From contig JASLIH010000091.1 of assembly GCA_030152105.1 (NCBI GenBank), positions 1 to 8,249 on the forward strand: DNA of 8,249 nt, read 5' to 3'. Position 1 is the stretch's first letter. Each line of letters opens with the position of its first letter. A model generated the notes under the pieces. That model made no database searches, was not told where the DNA came from, and saw nothing but the letters and a program-made list of their open reading frames with translations. The translations under genes were made by a program, and so were the position numbers. Source of the stretch: Actinomycetes bacterium (GTDB lineage: Bacteria > Actinomycetota > CALGFH01). This document shows, piece by piece, positions 1 to 5,303 of the stretch.

Positions 1-485
1 GTCTGCTCGCTGGTCGGGTCGGCGAGGGCGAACCCGTAGGTCGCCAGGTACCCGCAGGCCAGGTAGAAGAGCAGGTAGCGCACCCGCCCGAGCCGGTCCT
101 CGACGTTGTTGCCGAACACGAACAGGAACAGCATGTTGCCGGCCAGATGGAGCAGCCCGCCGTGCAGGAACATGGCCGACAGCACCGACAAGGCCGGGAT
201 CTTGTGGTAGTCGGGCCGCACGGCCACGCACCGGTCGCCCGAGGGAGGGCCGGCGGTCACGTCCAGCGGGTCGTTGTCGACCAGCTCCACCGGGATCGCC
301 GCCCACTCCCGGAAGAAGGCAAGCTGGCGGCAGAACCCGGCCGGGGTGTTGGCGTCGCCGCCGACGTCGATCGGCGAGATCGGCGAGATGAAGAACACCA
401 CCACGTTGATGGCGATGAGCGTCAAGTTGACGACCGCCGGGCGGCGGGTCGGGTTGTCGTCGTGGATCGGGATGAGCCCGAGCAT
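1..485 (-). CDS. Rhomboid-family intramembrane serine protease (3' end cut by window edge)
   Basis: Reading the minus strand from an ATG at 485-483 gives 161 residues that run off the window. The N-terminus (IPIHDDNPTRRPAVVN) is the usual start of bacterial rhomboids, followed by a first membrane helix at about residues 19-36. A long loop of about 60 residues, probably outside the cytoplasm, contains Cys52 and Cys86. Residues 104-125 hold the rhomboid second helix, with H108, H113 and N117 matching the His-x4-His-x3-Asn pattern that forms the oxyanion side of the active site. After it comes the typical NNVEDRLGR turn and a third helix (about 136-154). The catalytic Ser (GxSG) and His helices would lie beyond base 1, so activity cannot be confirmed. 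Rhomboids cleave membrane-anchored substrates within the bilayer; the substrate here is unknown. An AGGGG ribosome-binding site (complement of 491-495) overlaps the stop of the upstream SCP2-like gene, so the two are probably co-translated. Confidence 0.9.
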   Translation of the reverse strand, partial: MLGLIPIHDDNPTRRPAVVNLTLIAINVVVFFISPISPIDVGGDANTPAGFCRQLAFFREWAAIPVELVDNDPLDVTAGPPSGDRCVAVRPDYHKIPALSVLSAMFLHGGLLHLAGNMLFLFVFGNNVEDRLGRVRYLLFYLACGYLATYGFALADPTSEQ

Positions 486-492
486 CTGACCC

Positions 493-834
493 CTAGAGGA
501 GGCTGCGCAGCCGCAGCAGGTCGACGATGCTGGCGTCCACCTTGACCTTGCCAGAGGTGAACGCGGACAGGAACGAGATCCGCCCCTCGACCAGGTCGAC
601 GAGGTCGTCGGAGCCGACCCGCAGGGTGATGTCGGCGCGGCCGTTGGGCGGGGCCTCGCTGGGCTGGGAGACGTGCCCGTTCTCGACCACCGAGTACCAG
701 TCGGCGCCCAGGTCGGCGACGTGGCAGCACAGGACCTTGCGGGTCGGGATGGCCGAGCGCACGTTGGCCTCGTTGCCGTCCAGGCGCGCCATCAGCAGCC
801 CGAGCTGCCGCTCGACCTCGGCCTTGGTCGCCAC
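493..834 (-). CDS. SCP2-like sterol/lipid-binding domain protein
   Basis: A 113-residue protein that starts with GTG (complement of 832-834), preceded by GGAGG (complement of 841-845) at 6-base spacing. The C-terminal two-thirds have the SCP2 fold pattern: a charged polar strand (ADITLRVGSDDLVDLVEGRI, about residues 67-86), then SFLSAFTSGKVKVDAS, where 'F..GK.KV.G/A' is the family's typical ending, then a short final helix. SCP2 domains bind fatty acyl chains, sterols or other hydrophobic ligands in a tunnel; small stand-alone versions in actinobacteria are mostly uncharacterised. No signal peptide or membrane segment is visible, so it is probably cytoplasmic. Vicinal Cys36-Cys37 (VLCCHV) is unusual for such a small protein. 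It is first in a two-gene unit with the rhomboid gene. The family call is sound; the ligand and role are unknown. Confidence 0.8.
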   Translation of the reverse strand: MATKAEVERQLGLLMARLDGNEANVRSAIPTRKVLCCHVADLGADWYSVVENGHVSQPSEAPPNGRADITLRVGSDDLVDLVEGRISFLSAFTSGKVKVDASIVDLLRLRSLL

Positions 835-870
835 TCCCGTCCTCCCTGGTCCCTGCTTCCGGCTCCCCGG

Positions 871-876
871 GTTCTA
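871..876 (-). promoter_or_regulatory. Possible extended -10 promoter for the SCP2-like/rhomboid unit
   Basis: On the minus strand the sequence reads TGG-TAGAAC, a TGN extended -10 followed by a hexamer close to TATAAT. It lies about 37 bases upstream of the GTG start at 834. No convincing -35 box is seen at the right distance, and the last base is C rather than the nearly invariant T, so this is a weak prediction. It is the best candidate in the 133-base gap between the divergent genes. Confidence 0.3.
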
Positions 877-906
877 CCACACGGGGTGGCCGCCAACCCG
901 AGTCCG

Positions 907-935
907 TTGACCGGCTCTGGGGCCGCTGACAGAAT
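907..935 (+). promoter_or_regulatory. Predicted promoter for the phasin-like gene
   Basis: TTGACC at 907-912 matches the -35 consensus TTGACA at five of six positions. Exactly 17 bases later, CAGAAT at 930-935 matches the -10 box TATAAT at four of six, including the important A2 and T6. Transcription would begin near 942, leaving a leader of about 26 bases before the GTG at 968. The rest of the 835-967 gap holds only this, the opposing candidate promoter and the two ribosome-binding sites. Confidence 0.5.
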
Positions 936-967
936 CCAGGCGCCGGACACGCGCGGAGGTGGTGAGA

Positions 968-1489
968 GTGGCGAACGGGAGGGAACAGTACCTACAGGCG
1001 TTGGCGAGCCTCAGCGACCTGACCCGGACCCAGGCCGAGCGGGTGGCGGCGCTGCTCGCCAAGCAGGGCGAGGTCCAGTCGGCCCAGGTCGGCCGGGTCG
1101 CCGAGGACCTGATGCGCCGCACCCAGAAGAACCGCGAGACCATGAGCCGCCTGGTCCAGCGGGAGGTCAAGCGCCAGCTCGGCGTCCTCGGCATGGCCAC
1201 CCGGGACGAGGTCGCCCGCCTCCAGCAGCGCGTGCGCGCCCTCGAACAGGAGGTCGAGCGGGCCAGCAAGGCCGCCGCGGCCAAGGCGACCACGGCGTCG
1301 ACGGCGACCACCAGGTCAAGGGCCTCCAGGAGCACGGCCACCTCGGCGAAGACCGGGACCGCCAAGCCCTCGACCCGGACCCGGACCGCCGGGGCGAGCA
1401 CACGCTCGACAGCCACCTCGCCCACCACCCGCCGCAAGAAGAGCACCGGGTCGGGCGACTCCGAGTCAACGAGCGCCGGGCCCGCCTGA
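968..1489 (+). CDS. Phasin-like coiled-coil protein with basic, histone H1-like tail
   Basis: A 173-residue protein with no membrane segment or signal peptide. GTG codons occur at 959, 962 and 968; I chose 968 because GGAGG (955-959) sits 8 bases upstream of it and overlaps the others. Residues 1-97 are almost wholly helical and rich in Ala, Gln, Arg and Glu. A segment around 75-97 (MATRDEVARLQQRVRALEQEV) looks like the short coiled coil in phasins and in UbiK/BMFP-type proteins. Residues 98-163 contain no Asp or Glu and 15 Lys/Arg among Ala, Thr and Ser, ending in an RRKK cluster; only the last ten residues turn acidic. Such tails occur in PhaF-type phasins and histone H1-like proteins that bind DNA. 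Possible roles are a polyhydroxyalkanoate granule protein, a nucleoid-binding protein, or both; no PHA synthesis gene is in the window. Function is inferred from composition and pattern only. Confidence 0.7.
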   Translation: MANGREQYLQALASLSDLTRTQAERVAALLAKQGEVQSAQVGRVAEDLMRRTQKNRETMSRLVQREVKRQLGVLGMATRDEVARLQQRVRALEQEVERASKAAAAKATTASTATTRSRASRSTATSAKTGTAKPSTRTRTAGASTRSTATSPTTRRKKSTGSGDSESTSAGPA

Positions 1490-1513
1490 CCGACCCGGCG
1501 CGGTCCCTATACT
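1486..1513 (+). promoter_or_regulatory. Predicted promoter of the small gene-tlyA series
   Basis: CTGACC at 1486-1491 shares the central TGAC of the -35 consensus. After 16 bases, TATACT at 1508-1513 matches the -10 box at five of six positions and fits the actinobacterial TANNNT rule. It is one of very few A/T-rich hexamers in the region. The -35 overlaps the stop codon of the preceding gene. The predicted start of transcription near 1520 gives a short leader of about 24 bases carrying the GGGAGG site of the next gene. Confidence 0.55.
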
Positions 1514-1543
1514 GGCCGGGTTGTCGCCGTCGCGGGAGGTGTT

Positions 1544-1717
1544 GTGAGCGGGCCAGCCGAGCCCCTGTCGCAGGGCAGCGGTGCCGCCGACCCGGCGGCC
1601 GAGGTCGAGGCGGTGCTCGCCGGGCTTGACGAGGCCGACCTGGCCACCCATGCGGATGCCTTCGAGGCGGTCAACAACGTCATCCTCGCCGAGCTCCAGC
1701 GCCTCGAGGCGCTGTAG
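1544..1717 (+). CDS. Small conserved protein upstream of tlyA (57 residues; Rv1693-like position)
   Basis: A short gene opened by GTG at 1544 with GGGAGG at 1534-1539 and closed by TAG at 1715-1717. Residues 1-20 are Ala/Gly/Pro-rich and probably disordered. Residues 20-57 form an amphipathic helical stretch with the spacing L-x-x-L-D...L-x-x-H...F-E-x-V...L-x-x-L-x-x-L. From memory, this is the pattern of the tiny protein that many actinobacteria encode just before tlyA (Rv1693 occupies this position in M. tuberculosis). The function is unknown; the shape suggests a small helical hairpin that pairs with itself or a partner. It is the first gene after a good promoter, and tlyA starts only 7 bases after its stop, so co-transcription with tlyA is very likely. 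A different-frame reading across it is rejected because that frame starts inside this gene and lacks a ribosome-binding site. Confidence 0.75.
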   Translation: MSGPAEPLSQGSGAADPAAEVEAVLAGLDEADLATHADAFEAVNNVILAELQRLEAL

Positions 1718-1724
1718 GGGCCCG

Positions 1725-2534
1725 GTGGCGACCCGGGTGCGGCTGGACCGCGAGCTGGTCCGGCGGGGTCTGGCGCCCAGCCGGGAGGCGGCGACAGCGG
1801 CCATTCGCGACGGGCGGGTCCTGGTCGCCGGGACGGTGGCGGCCAAGCCGTCGACCCTGGTCTCCGCCGCCGACCCGGTCGCCCTGGCGGGCCCGGCCCG
1901 GCGCTGGGCCAGCCGCGGTGGCGACAAGCTGGCCCCGGCCCTCGAGCGGCTCGGCGTGCCCGTGGCCGGGCGGCGCTGCCTGGACGCCGGTGCCTCCACC
2001 GGTGGCTTCACCGACGTGCTCCTGGAGGCCGGGGCGGCCGAGGTGGTGGCCGTCGACGTCGGCTACGGTCAGCTCGAGCTCCGCCTGCGGCAGGACCCGC
2101 GGGTCAGGGTGCTCGACCGGACCAACGTGCGCGTGCTCGATGCTGAGCTGGTCGGCGGGCCGGTCGACCTGACCGTGGCCGACCTGTCGTTCATCTCGCT
2201 GCGCCTGGTCCTGCCCGTCCTGGCCGGGCTGACCCGCCGCGACGGCGACCTGGTGCTGCTGGTCAAGCCCCAGTTCGAGGCCGGCCGGGAGGCGGTCGGC
2301 CGGGGCGGGGTGGTGCGCGACCCGGCGGCCAGAGCGGCCGCCGTCCGCACCGTCGCCGATGCCGGCCAGGCGCTCGGGCTCGGGGTGGGCGGGATCTGCC
2401 CCTCACCCCTCCCCGGCCCGGCCGGCAACCTCGAGCTGTTCCTCCACCTCCGCGCCGGGGCGCACTCCCTCGACGAGTCCGCCCTCCAGGCGGCGCTGGC
2501 CGAGGGCGCCACCCTCCCCGGAGCGGCGTCATGA
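1725..2534 (+). CDS. tlyA: TlyA, 16S/23S rRNA (cytidine-2'-O)-methyltransferase
   Basis: A 269-residue protein, close to the 268 of M. tuberculosis TlyA, which methylates the 2'-OH of 16S C1409 and 23S C1920 using S-adenosylmethionine. Residues 3-50 are an S4 RNA-binding domain (RLDRELVRRGLAPSREAA start). An RRWA linker at 59-62 leads into an FtsJ/RrmJ-type Rossmann methyltransferase with the SAM motif DAGASTGGF at 87-95 and the acidic D111. The expected tetrad is present as K68, D153 (VADLSFISL), K181 (LVKPQFE) and E237 (GNLELFL). Length and N-terminus fit the two-target type II form. The GTG at 1725 is preferred for its family-like N-terminus (VATRVRLD) and the AGGGG at 1716-1720; GTG 1737 is possible but would shave the S4 domain. 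In mycobacteria, loss of this enzyme gives capreomycin and viomycin resistance; nothing here suggests inactivation. Confidence 0.95.
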   Translation: MATRVRLDRELVRRGLAPSREAATAAIRDGRVLVAGTVAAKPSTLVSAADPVALAGPARRWASRGGDKLAPALERLGVPVAGRRCLDAGASTGGFTDVLLEAGAAEVVAVDVGYGQLELRLRQDPRVRVLDRTNVRVLDAELVGGPVDLTVADLSFISLRLVLPVLAGLTRRDGDLVLLVKPQFEAGREAVGRGGVVRDPAARAAAVRTVADAGQALGLGVGGICPSPLPGPAGNLELFLHLRAGAHSLDESALQAALAEGATLPGAAS

Positions 2535-2578
2535 CCGGAGGGGTCCGGGGAACCCCGGGGGGGTGCCCCGGTGGGTAG
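2531..2578 (+). other. Possible 15-codon relay mini-ORF between tlyA and NAD kinase
   Basis: An ATG at 2531 overlaps the tlyA stop in an ATGA arrangement and opens a frame of 15 Gly/Pro-rich codons ending at TAG 2576-2578, which is 5 bases past the first base of the NAD kinase GTG (2571). Its likely role, if any, is to carry ribosomes across the G/C-run hairpin from tlyA to NAD kinase by coupled termination and restart. The peptide resembles nothing known. Chance is a real alternative, since such a short open frame is common in GC-rich DNA. Confidence 0.3.
2545..2571 (+). repeat. G/C-run hairpin element, copy 1 (before NAD kinase)
   Basis: The 23-base core at 2547-2569 is made of runs: G4, AA, C4, G7, T, G, C4. 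It can fold in alternative ways: 2545-2549 with 2554-2558 around a GAAC tetraloop, or 2555-2560 with 2566-2571 around a 5-base loop, which hides the G-run lying 7 bases before the NAD kinase start. The reverse complement of a nearly identical core follows the gene at 3470-3492. Because the G-run is the only plausible ribosome-binding site, folding could affect NAD kinase translation. Confidence 0.5.
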
Positions 2579-3467
2579 TCTCAAGAAGGTCGGGGTGGTG
2601 GTGCACCCGGGGAGGCCGCCGGTGGTCGAGCTGGGCAAGCTGCTCGCCGGCTGGGCCGAGGAGCACGGGATCGAGCTGCGGACCCTGGTCTCCGAGCGCG
2701 GCTGTGTCGGCGACGACGTGCCGTGTGTCGAGGAGGCCGACTTCGCCCCCGGGCTCGACCTGGTGGTGGCCCTCGGCGGCGACGGCACCCTGCTGCGCGC
2801 CCTCGGCCTTGTCCTGACCGAGCAGGTCCCGGCCCTCGGGGTCAACGCGGGCCGGCTCGGGTTCCTGGCCGAGGTCGAGCCCAGCGGCCTCCGCGACGCC
2901 CTGGCCGCTGTGCGGGCCGGCCGCTACCGGGTCGAGCGGCGCACCACCCTGGCGGCCAGGGTGCTGGTCGACGGCCAGGTGACGGCCGAGGACCTGGCCG
3001 TCAACGACGTCGTGCTCGAGAAGGCGGCCAGGGAGCGGCTGGCCGCGGTCTCGGTCCGCCTGGGCGACGGCGGCCAGTTCGCCCGCTACGCCGCCGACGG
3101 GGTGATGGTGGCCTCGCCCACCGGCTCGACCGCCTACAGCTTCTCGGCCGGGGGGCCGATCGTCTCCCCCCGGCTGGACGCGCTGCTGCTCACCCCGATC
3201 GCGCCCCACATGGTCTTCAACCGCTCCCTGGTCCTGCACCCCGACGAGGCGGTGCGCCTGGAGGTCCTGCCAGACCACCCGGTGATCGAGAGCGTCGACG
3301 GCCGGGCCGCCCGCGAGCTGCCCCCCGGAGCGGTCGTCGAGGTCCGCCGCGGCCGCCACGACGCCCTGCTCGTCCGGATCGAGCGGTCCGACTTCTACGG
3401 CCTGGTCCGCTCCAAGTTCCGCCTGGCCGACCCTCCCGCGACCGACACCAAGTCCAACCCCGGCTGA
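2571..3467 (+). CDS. nadK: NAD kinase
   Basis: A 298-residue cytoplasmic enzyme that phosphorylates NAD at the 2'-hydroxyl to make NADP, using ATP or polyphosphate. Residues 5-12 form the first strand (KKVGVVVHPGRP). The signature GGDGT is at 69-73 within VVALGGDGTLLRAL. The N-D motif of the NE/D class is N145-D146. The conserved C-terminal glycine-rich segment runs from 177 to 197 (DGVMVASPTGSTAYS, then FSAGGPIV). PHMVFNRSLVL at 212-222 is the usual motif of the Gram-positive/actinobacterial branch. The GTG at 2571 is the only start after the in-frame tlyA stop at 2532 that keeps the first strand. It has no AGGAGG, only the G7 run at 2557-2563. It is in the same reading frame as tlyA, 36 bases downstream. 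Residues after about 284 are a short unstructured tail. Confidence 0.96.
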   Translation: MGSLKKVGVVVHPGRPPVVELGKLLAGWAEEHGIELRTLVSERGCVGDDVPCVEEADFAPGLDLVVALGGDGTLLRALGLVLTEQVPALGVNAGRLGFLAEVEPSGLRDALAAVRAGRYRVERRTTLAARVLVDGQVTAEDLAVNDVVLEKAARERLAAVSVRLGDGGQFARYAADGVMVASPTGSTAYSFSAGGPIVSPRLDALLLTPIAPHMVFNRSLVLHPDEAVRLEVLPDHPVIESVDGRAARELPPGAVVEVRRGRHDALLVRIERSDFYGLVRSKFRLADPPATDTKSNPG

Positions 3468-3469
3468 TC

Positions 3470-3492
3470 GGGGCACCCCCCGCGGGGTCCCC
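3470..3492 (+). repeat. G/C-run hairpin element, copy 2, inverted (after NAD kinase)
   Basis: Three bases after the NAD kinase stop lies a stem of GGGG (3470-3473) with CCCC (3489-3492) and ACCCC (3475-3479) with GGGGT (3484-3488), with one bulged C (3474) and a CCGC loop. Its reverse complement matches copy 1 at 2547-2569 apart from one A missing and one C added. No T-run follows, so it is not a canonical intrinsic terminator. It could still act as a weak terminator or as protection for the 3' end of the upstream message. Confidence 0.5.
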
Positions 3493-3552
3493 CAGATCCC
3501 TCCTGAGCGTGACCCTGTGGACGGCGCCAGGCTCCGGTTAGGCCAGGCGGGC

Positions 3553-3558
3553 TAGAAT
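3553..3558 (+). promoter_or_regulatory. Predicted -10 box of recN, giving a leaderless or nearly leaderless mRNA
   Basis: TAGAAT fits TATAAT at five of six positions and the actinobacterial TANNNT rule. Transcription starting 7-9 bases beyond it would begin at about 3565-3567, on the start codon itself. No -35 box is recognisable near 3530-3536, and no LexA box or other clear damage-response motif is seen between 3468 and 3566. Many actinobacterial genes have this -10-to-start-codon arrangement and lack a ribosome-binding site, as here. Confidence 0.55.
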
Positions 3559-3566
3559 CGCAGGTG

Positions 3567-5303
3567 ATGTTAGCCGAGCTTCGCATCCGTGACCTCGGGG
3601 TCATCGATGATGCCCGCCTCGAGGTCTCGGCCGGCCTCAACGTGCTCACCGGCGAGACCGGCGCCGGCAAGACCATGGTTGTCGACGCCCTCGCCCTGCT
3701 GCTCGGGGGGCGGGCCGACCCTGGCGCGGTCCGGGCCGGCCGGCCCGCCGCGCTGGTCGAAGGCCGCCTGCGCACCGGCGACGACCTCCAGGTCGCCGCC
3801 GCCCTCGCGAGCGCCGACGTCACCGACGAGGACGGCGAGGTCGTGGTCGCCCGCCAGGTCCTGGTCGAGGGGCGCAGCCGGGCCCAGCTCCAGGGCCGCA
3901 TGGCCACCGTCGCCGCCGTCGCCGAGGTGGTCCGGCCCCTGGTCGAGGTCCACGGCCAGCACGAGTTCCAGGACCTGCTCCGCCCTGGGGTCCAGCGCGA
4001 CCTGCTCGACCGCTTCGCCGGCGACCCGGTGCTGGCGCCCCGGGCCGCCTTCGCCGCCGGCTGGCGGCGGCTGCGGACCGTCACCCGCGAGCTGGACGAC
4101 CTGGCCACCAGGGCCCGCGAGCGGGAGCGCGAGATCGACCTGCTCCGCCACCAGCTGGAGGAGATCGACGCCGCCCAGGTCCGGGTGGGGGAGTCGGTCG
4201 AGCTGGCCGCCGAGGCCGAGCGGCTGGAGAACGCCGAGGCCCTCCAGCAGGCGGCCGCCCTCGCCCACCAGCTCCTGGAGGGCGACGAGGACGCCGGCGC
4301 GGTCACCGCCCTCGGCGCGGCGGCCAGGGCCGTCCACGGCCCGGGCGGCCACGACCGGGCCCTCGGCGAGCTGGCCGAGCGGGCCCAGGCGCTGGCCGCC
4401 GAGGTCGGCGACCTCGCCTCCAGCCTGCGCGCCTACGCCGAGGCGGTGCTGGTCGACCCGGCCCGCCTGGAAGAGGTCAACCTGCGCATGGCCCGGCTGC
4501 GCGACCTGGAGCGCAAGTACGGCGACGACGAGGCGGCCGTGCTCGCCTTCGCCGGCGAGGCCGCGCACCGGCTGGCCGAGCTGGAGGGCGGGACCCTGCG
4601 CTCGGAGGCCCTCGAGGCCGAGGCGGCCGAGCTCCGGCGCGACCTGGCCGGGACCGGGGCCGCCCTGACCGAGGCCCGCCAGGACGCGGCCGACCGCCTC
4701 GGCGAGGCCATCCGGGTCGAGCTGGCCGACCTGGCCATGCCCAGCGCCACGGTCGTGGTCGCGGTCGAGCAGGACCTCGACGACGCAGGCCTCGAGGTCG
4801 GCGGCCGCTGCCTGGCCGCGACCGAGGACGGCCTCGACCGGGTCGACTTCCGGCTGGCCGCCCACCCTGGGGCGCCCCTGCGCCCGCTCGGCCGGGCCGC
4901 CTCCGGGGGCGAGCTGTCCCGGGTCATGCTCGCCCTGCGGGTCGTGCTCGCCGGGGTCGACCGCACCCCGACCCTGGTCTTCGACGAGGTCGACGCCGGG
5001 GTCGGCGGCCGCACCGCCGCCGCCGTCGGCCGCCGCCTGGCCCTGCTGGCCCGCCGCCACCAGGTGCTGGTCGTCACCCACCTGCCCCAGATCGCCGCCC
5101 ACGCCGACCGCCACTTCACCGTCGAGAAACGCTCGGCCGACGGCGCCACCAGCACCGACGTCCGCCTGCTTGACGACGCCGGGCGGGTCGGGGAGCTGTC
5201 GCGGATGCTGGCCGGCATGGAGGGCTCGGGCCCGGCCCAGGCCCACGCCGAGGAGCTGCTGGCGGCGGCCACGGCGGCCAAGAACGGCGGTGACGGGCCA
5301 TGA
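3567..5303 (+). CDS. recN: DNA repair protein RecN
   Basis: A 578-residue SMC-like ATPase that acts in double-strand-break repair, gathering or tethering DNA ends with RecA. The Walker A motif GETGAGKT is at 29-36 after the family N-terminus MLAELRIRDLGVI. The RecN-specific HGQHE is at 129-133. A long antiparallel coiled coil rich in Ala, Glu, Arg and Leu spans roughly 165-385. The ABC signature SGGELS is at 446-451, Walker B LVFDEVDAGVGG has D473 and E474, and the H-loop VVTHLPQIA has H505. All parts of both ATPase halves are present and length is normal. A GTG at 3564 would add one residue; ATG 3567 matches other RecN starts and the predicted transcription start. Codon 2 is TTA, the only in-frame TTA I noticed in the window. 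The gene ends in an ATGA overlap with the steA-like gene, so both are on one message. Confidence 0.97.
   Translation: MLAELRIRDLGVIDDARLEVSAGLNVLTGETGAGKTMVVDALALLLGGRADPGAVRAGRPAALVEGRLRTGDDLQVAAALASADVTDEDGEVVVARQVLVEGRSRAQLQGRMATVAAVAEVVRPLVEVHGQHEFQDLLRPGVQRDLLDRFAGDPVLAPRAAFAAGWRRLRTVTRELDDLATRAREREREIDLLRHQLEEIDAAQVRVGESVELAAEAERLENAEALQQAAALAHQLLEGDEDAGAVTALGAAARAVHGPGGHDRALGELAERAQALAAEVGDLASSLRAYAEAVLVDPARLEEVNLRMARLRDLERKYGDDEAAVLAFAGEAAHRLAELEGGTLRSEALEAEAAELRRDLAGTGAALTEARQDAADRLGEAIRVELADLAMPSATVVVAVEQDLDDAGLEVGGRCLAATEDGLDRVDFRLAAHPGAPLRPLGRAASGGELSRVMLALRVVLAGVDRTPTLVFDEVDAGVGGRTAAAVGRRLALLARRHQVLVVTHLPQIAAHADRHFTVEKRSADGATSTDVRLLDDAGRVGELSRMLAGMEGSGPAQAHAEELLAAATAAKNGGDGP

Noticed and set aside
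1256..1470. Tandem repeat or recombination scar in the Ala/Thr/Ser-rich coding region
   Set aside because: The stretch is compositionally simple but has no repeat unit of constant length; it is explained by the basic tail of the protein.
673..1629. A 318-codon plus-strand frame across the SCP2-like gene, the divergent promoter and the phasin-like gene
   Set aside because: It crosses two promoters in opposite directions and gives a Gly/Arg/Pro-rich product without a domain.
1581..1724. An N-terminal extension of TlyA by 48 codons
   Set aside because: The extension is an Arg/Ser/Pro-rich out-of-frame reading of the small upstream gene; the S4 domain begins naturally at GTG 1725.
2529..3476. 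A 315-codon minus-strand frame mirroring NAD kinase
   Set aside because: Same codon-phase shadow; NAD kinase motifs on the plus strand are unambiguous.
3470..3492. Intrinsic terminator after NAD kinase
   Set aside because: The hairpin is good but no T-run follows; kept as a structural repeat element rather than called a terminator.
3494..3566. LexA (SOS) box or PafBC-type damage promoter before recN
   Set aside because: No GAAC-N4-GTTC type palindrome and no TTGTCRGTG-like motif is present; only a -10 box can be supported.
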